From positions 24,641,122-24,705,121 of the forward strand of contig NC_092693.1 of NCBI RefSeq assembly GCF_964275005.1: a stretch of 64,000 bases of DNA, written 5' to 3'. Positions within the stretch are counted from its first letter, which is position 1. The number at the start of each line of letters is the position of its first letter. Positions 62,935-64,000 of this stretch are shown one piece after another. Under the pieces are notes generated by a model. It was not told the origin of the DNA, made no database searches, and saw only the letters and a list, made by a program, of their open reading frames with translations. A program made the translations under genes and the position numbers. This DNA comes from Diadema setosum (lineage: Eukaryota > Echinodermata > Echinoidea > Diadematoida > Diadematidae).

Positions 62935-63260
62935 TTTTTTTTGTCCCCGCCGAACGAGTTCGAGCAGGGGACTATGAAACGGGCTCCGTATGTGTGTGTG
63001 TCTGTGCGTGCGTGCGTCCGTGCGTCCGTCTGTGCGTGCTAACGAGAGTATGCTTGTGTGGCTAGGAGAACAATAGTGCACAATAGATGGCCTTTATTCC
63101 GTCAGGCTTGTGTGGCTAAAATTTTTGCTTGTGTGTCTATTTTAACAAAAGGGAGAACAAAGGGGTAGACACACAAGCATATCACCGTGAGGTCGGACGT
63201 CCGTGCGTCCGTCCGTGCGTCCGTCCGTGCGTCCGTCCGTGTGTGCGTCCGTGTGTGATC
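62935..63260. repeat. CCCCGCCGAACGAGTTCGAGCAGGGG repeat with CGTCCGTG arrays
   Basis: The hairpin-like opening near 62944-62968 is followed by tgtgtgtg/cgtgcgtccg runs (62992-63038) and a (CGTCCGTG)n array (63197-63255). I recognise this as a repeat common in marine invertebrates. The Arg-Pro-Cys-Val ORF is an artefact. Confidence 0.65.
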
Positions 63261-63353
63261 AAAATGTTAAATTTGCTACTTCTCTGTCATTTATTAGCCA
63301 ATTTTGATTATGTTTGCGTCATATGATAGCACTACATGGGAGCTTTGAAACTT

Positions 63354-64000
63354 CTACACAGAATTTCAGTTGTGACCTCTGACCTATATTGTACATTTTG
63401 CTACAAAATGCTACTCCTTCGCCATTTCTAACCCGATTTCGATTCCGTTTGCTTTATGTGATGGCACTAGGTGAGGGCTTCAAAACTGCTACACAGAATT
63501 TTGACCTTTGACTTCTTTGACCTTTGACCTTGATTTTTGACCTATATTGTACAATTTGCTACAAAATGCTACTCCTTCGCCATTTCTAACCCGATTTCGA
63601 TTCCGTTTGATTCATGTGATGGCACTAGGTGAGGGCTTCAAAACTTCTACACAGAATTTTGACCTTTGACTTCTTTGACCTTTGACCTTGACTTTTTACC
63701 TATATTGTACATTTTGCTACAAAATGCTACTCCTTCGCCATTTCTAACCCGATTTTGATTCTGTTTGCTTTATGTGATGGCACTAGGTGAGGGCTTCAAA
63801 ACTTCTACACAGAATATTGACCTTTGCCTTCTTTGACCTTTGGCCTTGATTTTTGACCTATATTGTACATTTTGCTACAAAATGCTACTCCTTCGCAATT
63901 TCTAACCCGATTTCGATTCCGTTTGCTTTATGTGATGGTACTAGGTGAGGGCTTCAAAACTTCTACACAGAATTTTGACCTTTGCCTTCTTTGACCTTTG
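63354..64000. repeat. 158-bp tandem repeat array, runs off the right edge
   Basis: The word ctacacag recurs at 63354, 63489, 63647, 63805 and 63963, so the period is exactly 158 bp after a degenerate first unit. Each unit contains TTTGACCTTTGACC-like sequence and 'ttgctacaaaatgctactcc'. Confidence 0.9.

Overview
This is animal nuclear DNA, not bacterial. Three conserved animal genes are broken into short exons with GT-AG junctions, introns run to 8.5 kb, coding density is very low, and short inverted-repeat transposons are abundant. The frequent taggcctat-type words and the set of repeat families suggest a deuterostome marine invertebrate, most likely an echinoderm such as a sea urchin. That species call is an inference from texture; the gene calls rest on reading each exon. 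Layout, left to right: (1) the first coding exon of a GMP reductase gene (GMPR, minus strand, 4433-4537), whose remaining exons lie off the left edge; (2) a 4 kb gap with two small inverted-repeat insertions; (3) a complete NEDD8 gene (plus strand, five coding exons, 8510-12742); (4) a 6.4 kb gene-poor spacer; (5) a complete TRIP13/PCH2 gene (minus strand, twelve coding exons, 19189-43940), with a 6 kb Tx1/L1-type non-LTR retrotransposon in intron 4 (31693-37713); (6) 44-57 kb, intergenic and saturated with repeats: a 660-bp palindrome nested in a larger inverted repeat, several TTAA-flanked MITE families and a 3-4 kb G/C-tract mosaic; (7) 57.7-60 kb, a CpG-rich stretch and one unrecognised plus-strand exon candidate; (8) 60.3-61.7 kb, a TIR-bounded element carrying a frameshifted SAP/SWIM-type protein remnant; (9) 62-64 kb, another TTAA MITE and a 158-bp tandem array running off the right edge. 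How the genes relate: GMPR and NEDD8 are head to head, the arrangement known for human GMPR2 and NEDD8, so this is probably old bilaterian microsynteny. NEDD8 and TRIP13 are convergent. GMPR acts in purine salvage. NEDD8 is the ubiquitin-like modifier of cullins. TRIP13 is the AAA+ remodeller of HORMA-domain proteins in the spindle checkpoint and meiosis. They are neighbours rather than one pathway. The richest material for follow-up is the transposon stratigraphy: nested insertions that give empty-site proof of target duplication, a putative Mutator-like foldback with a 9-bp duplication, and the SAP/SWIM element.
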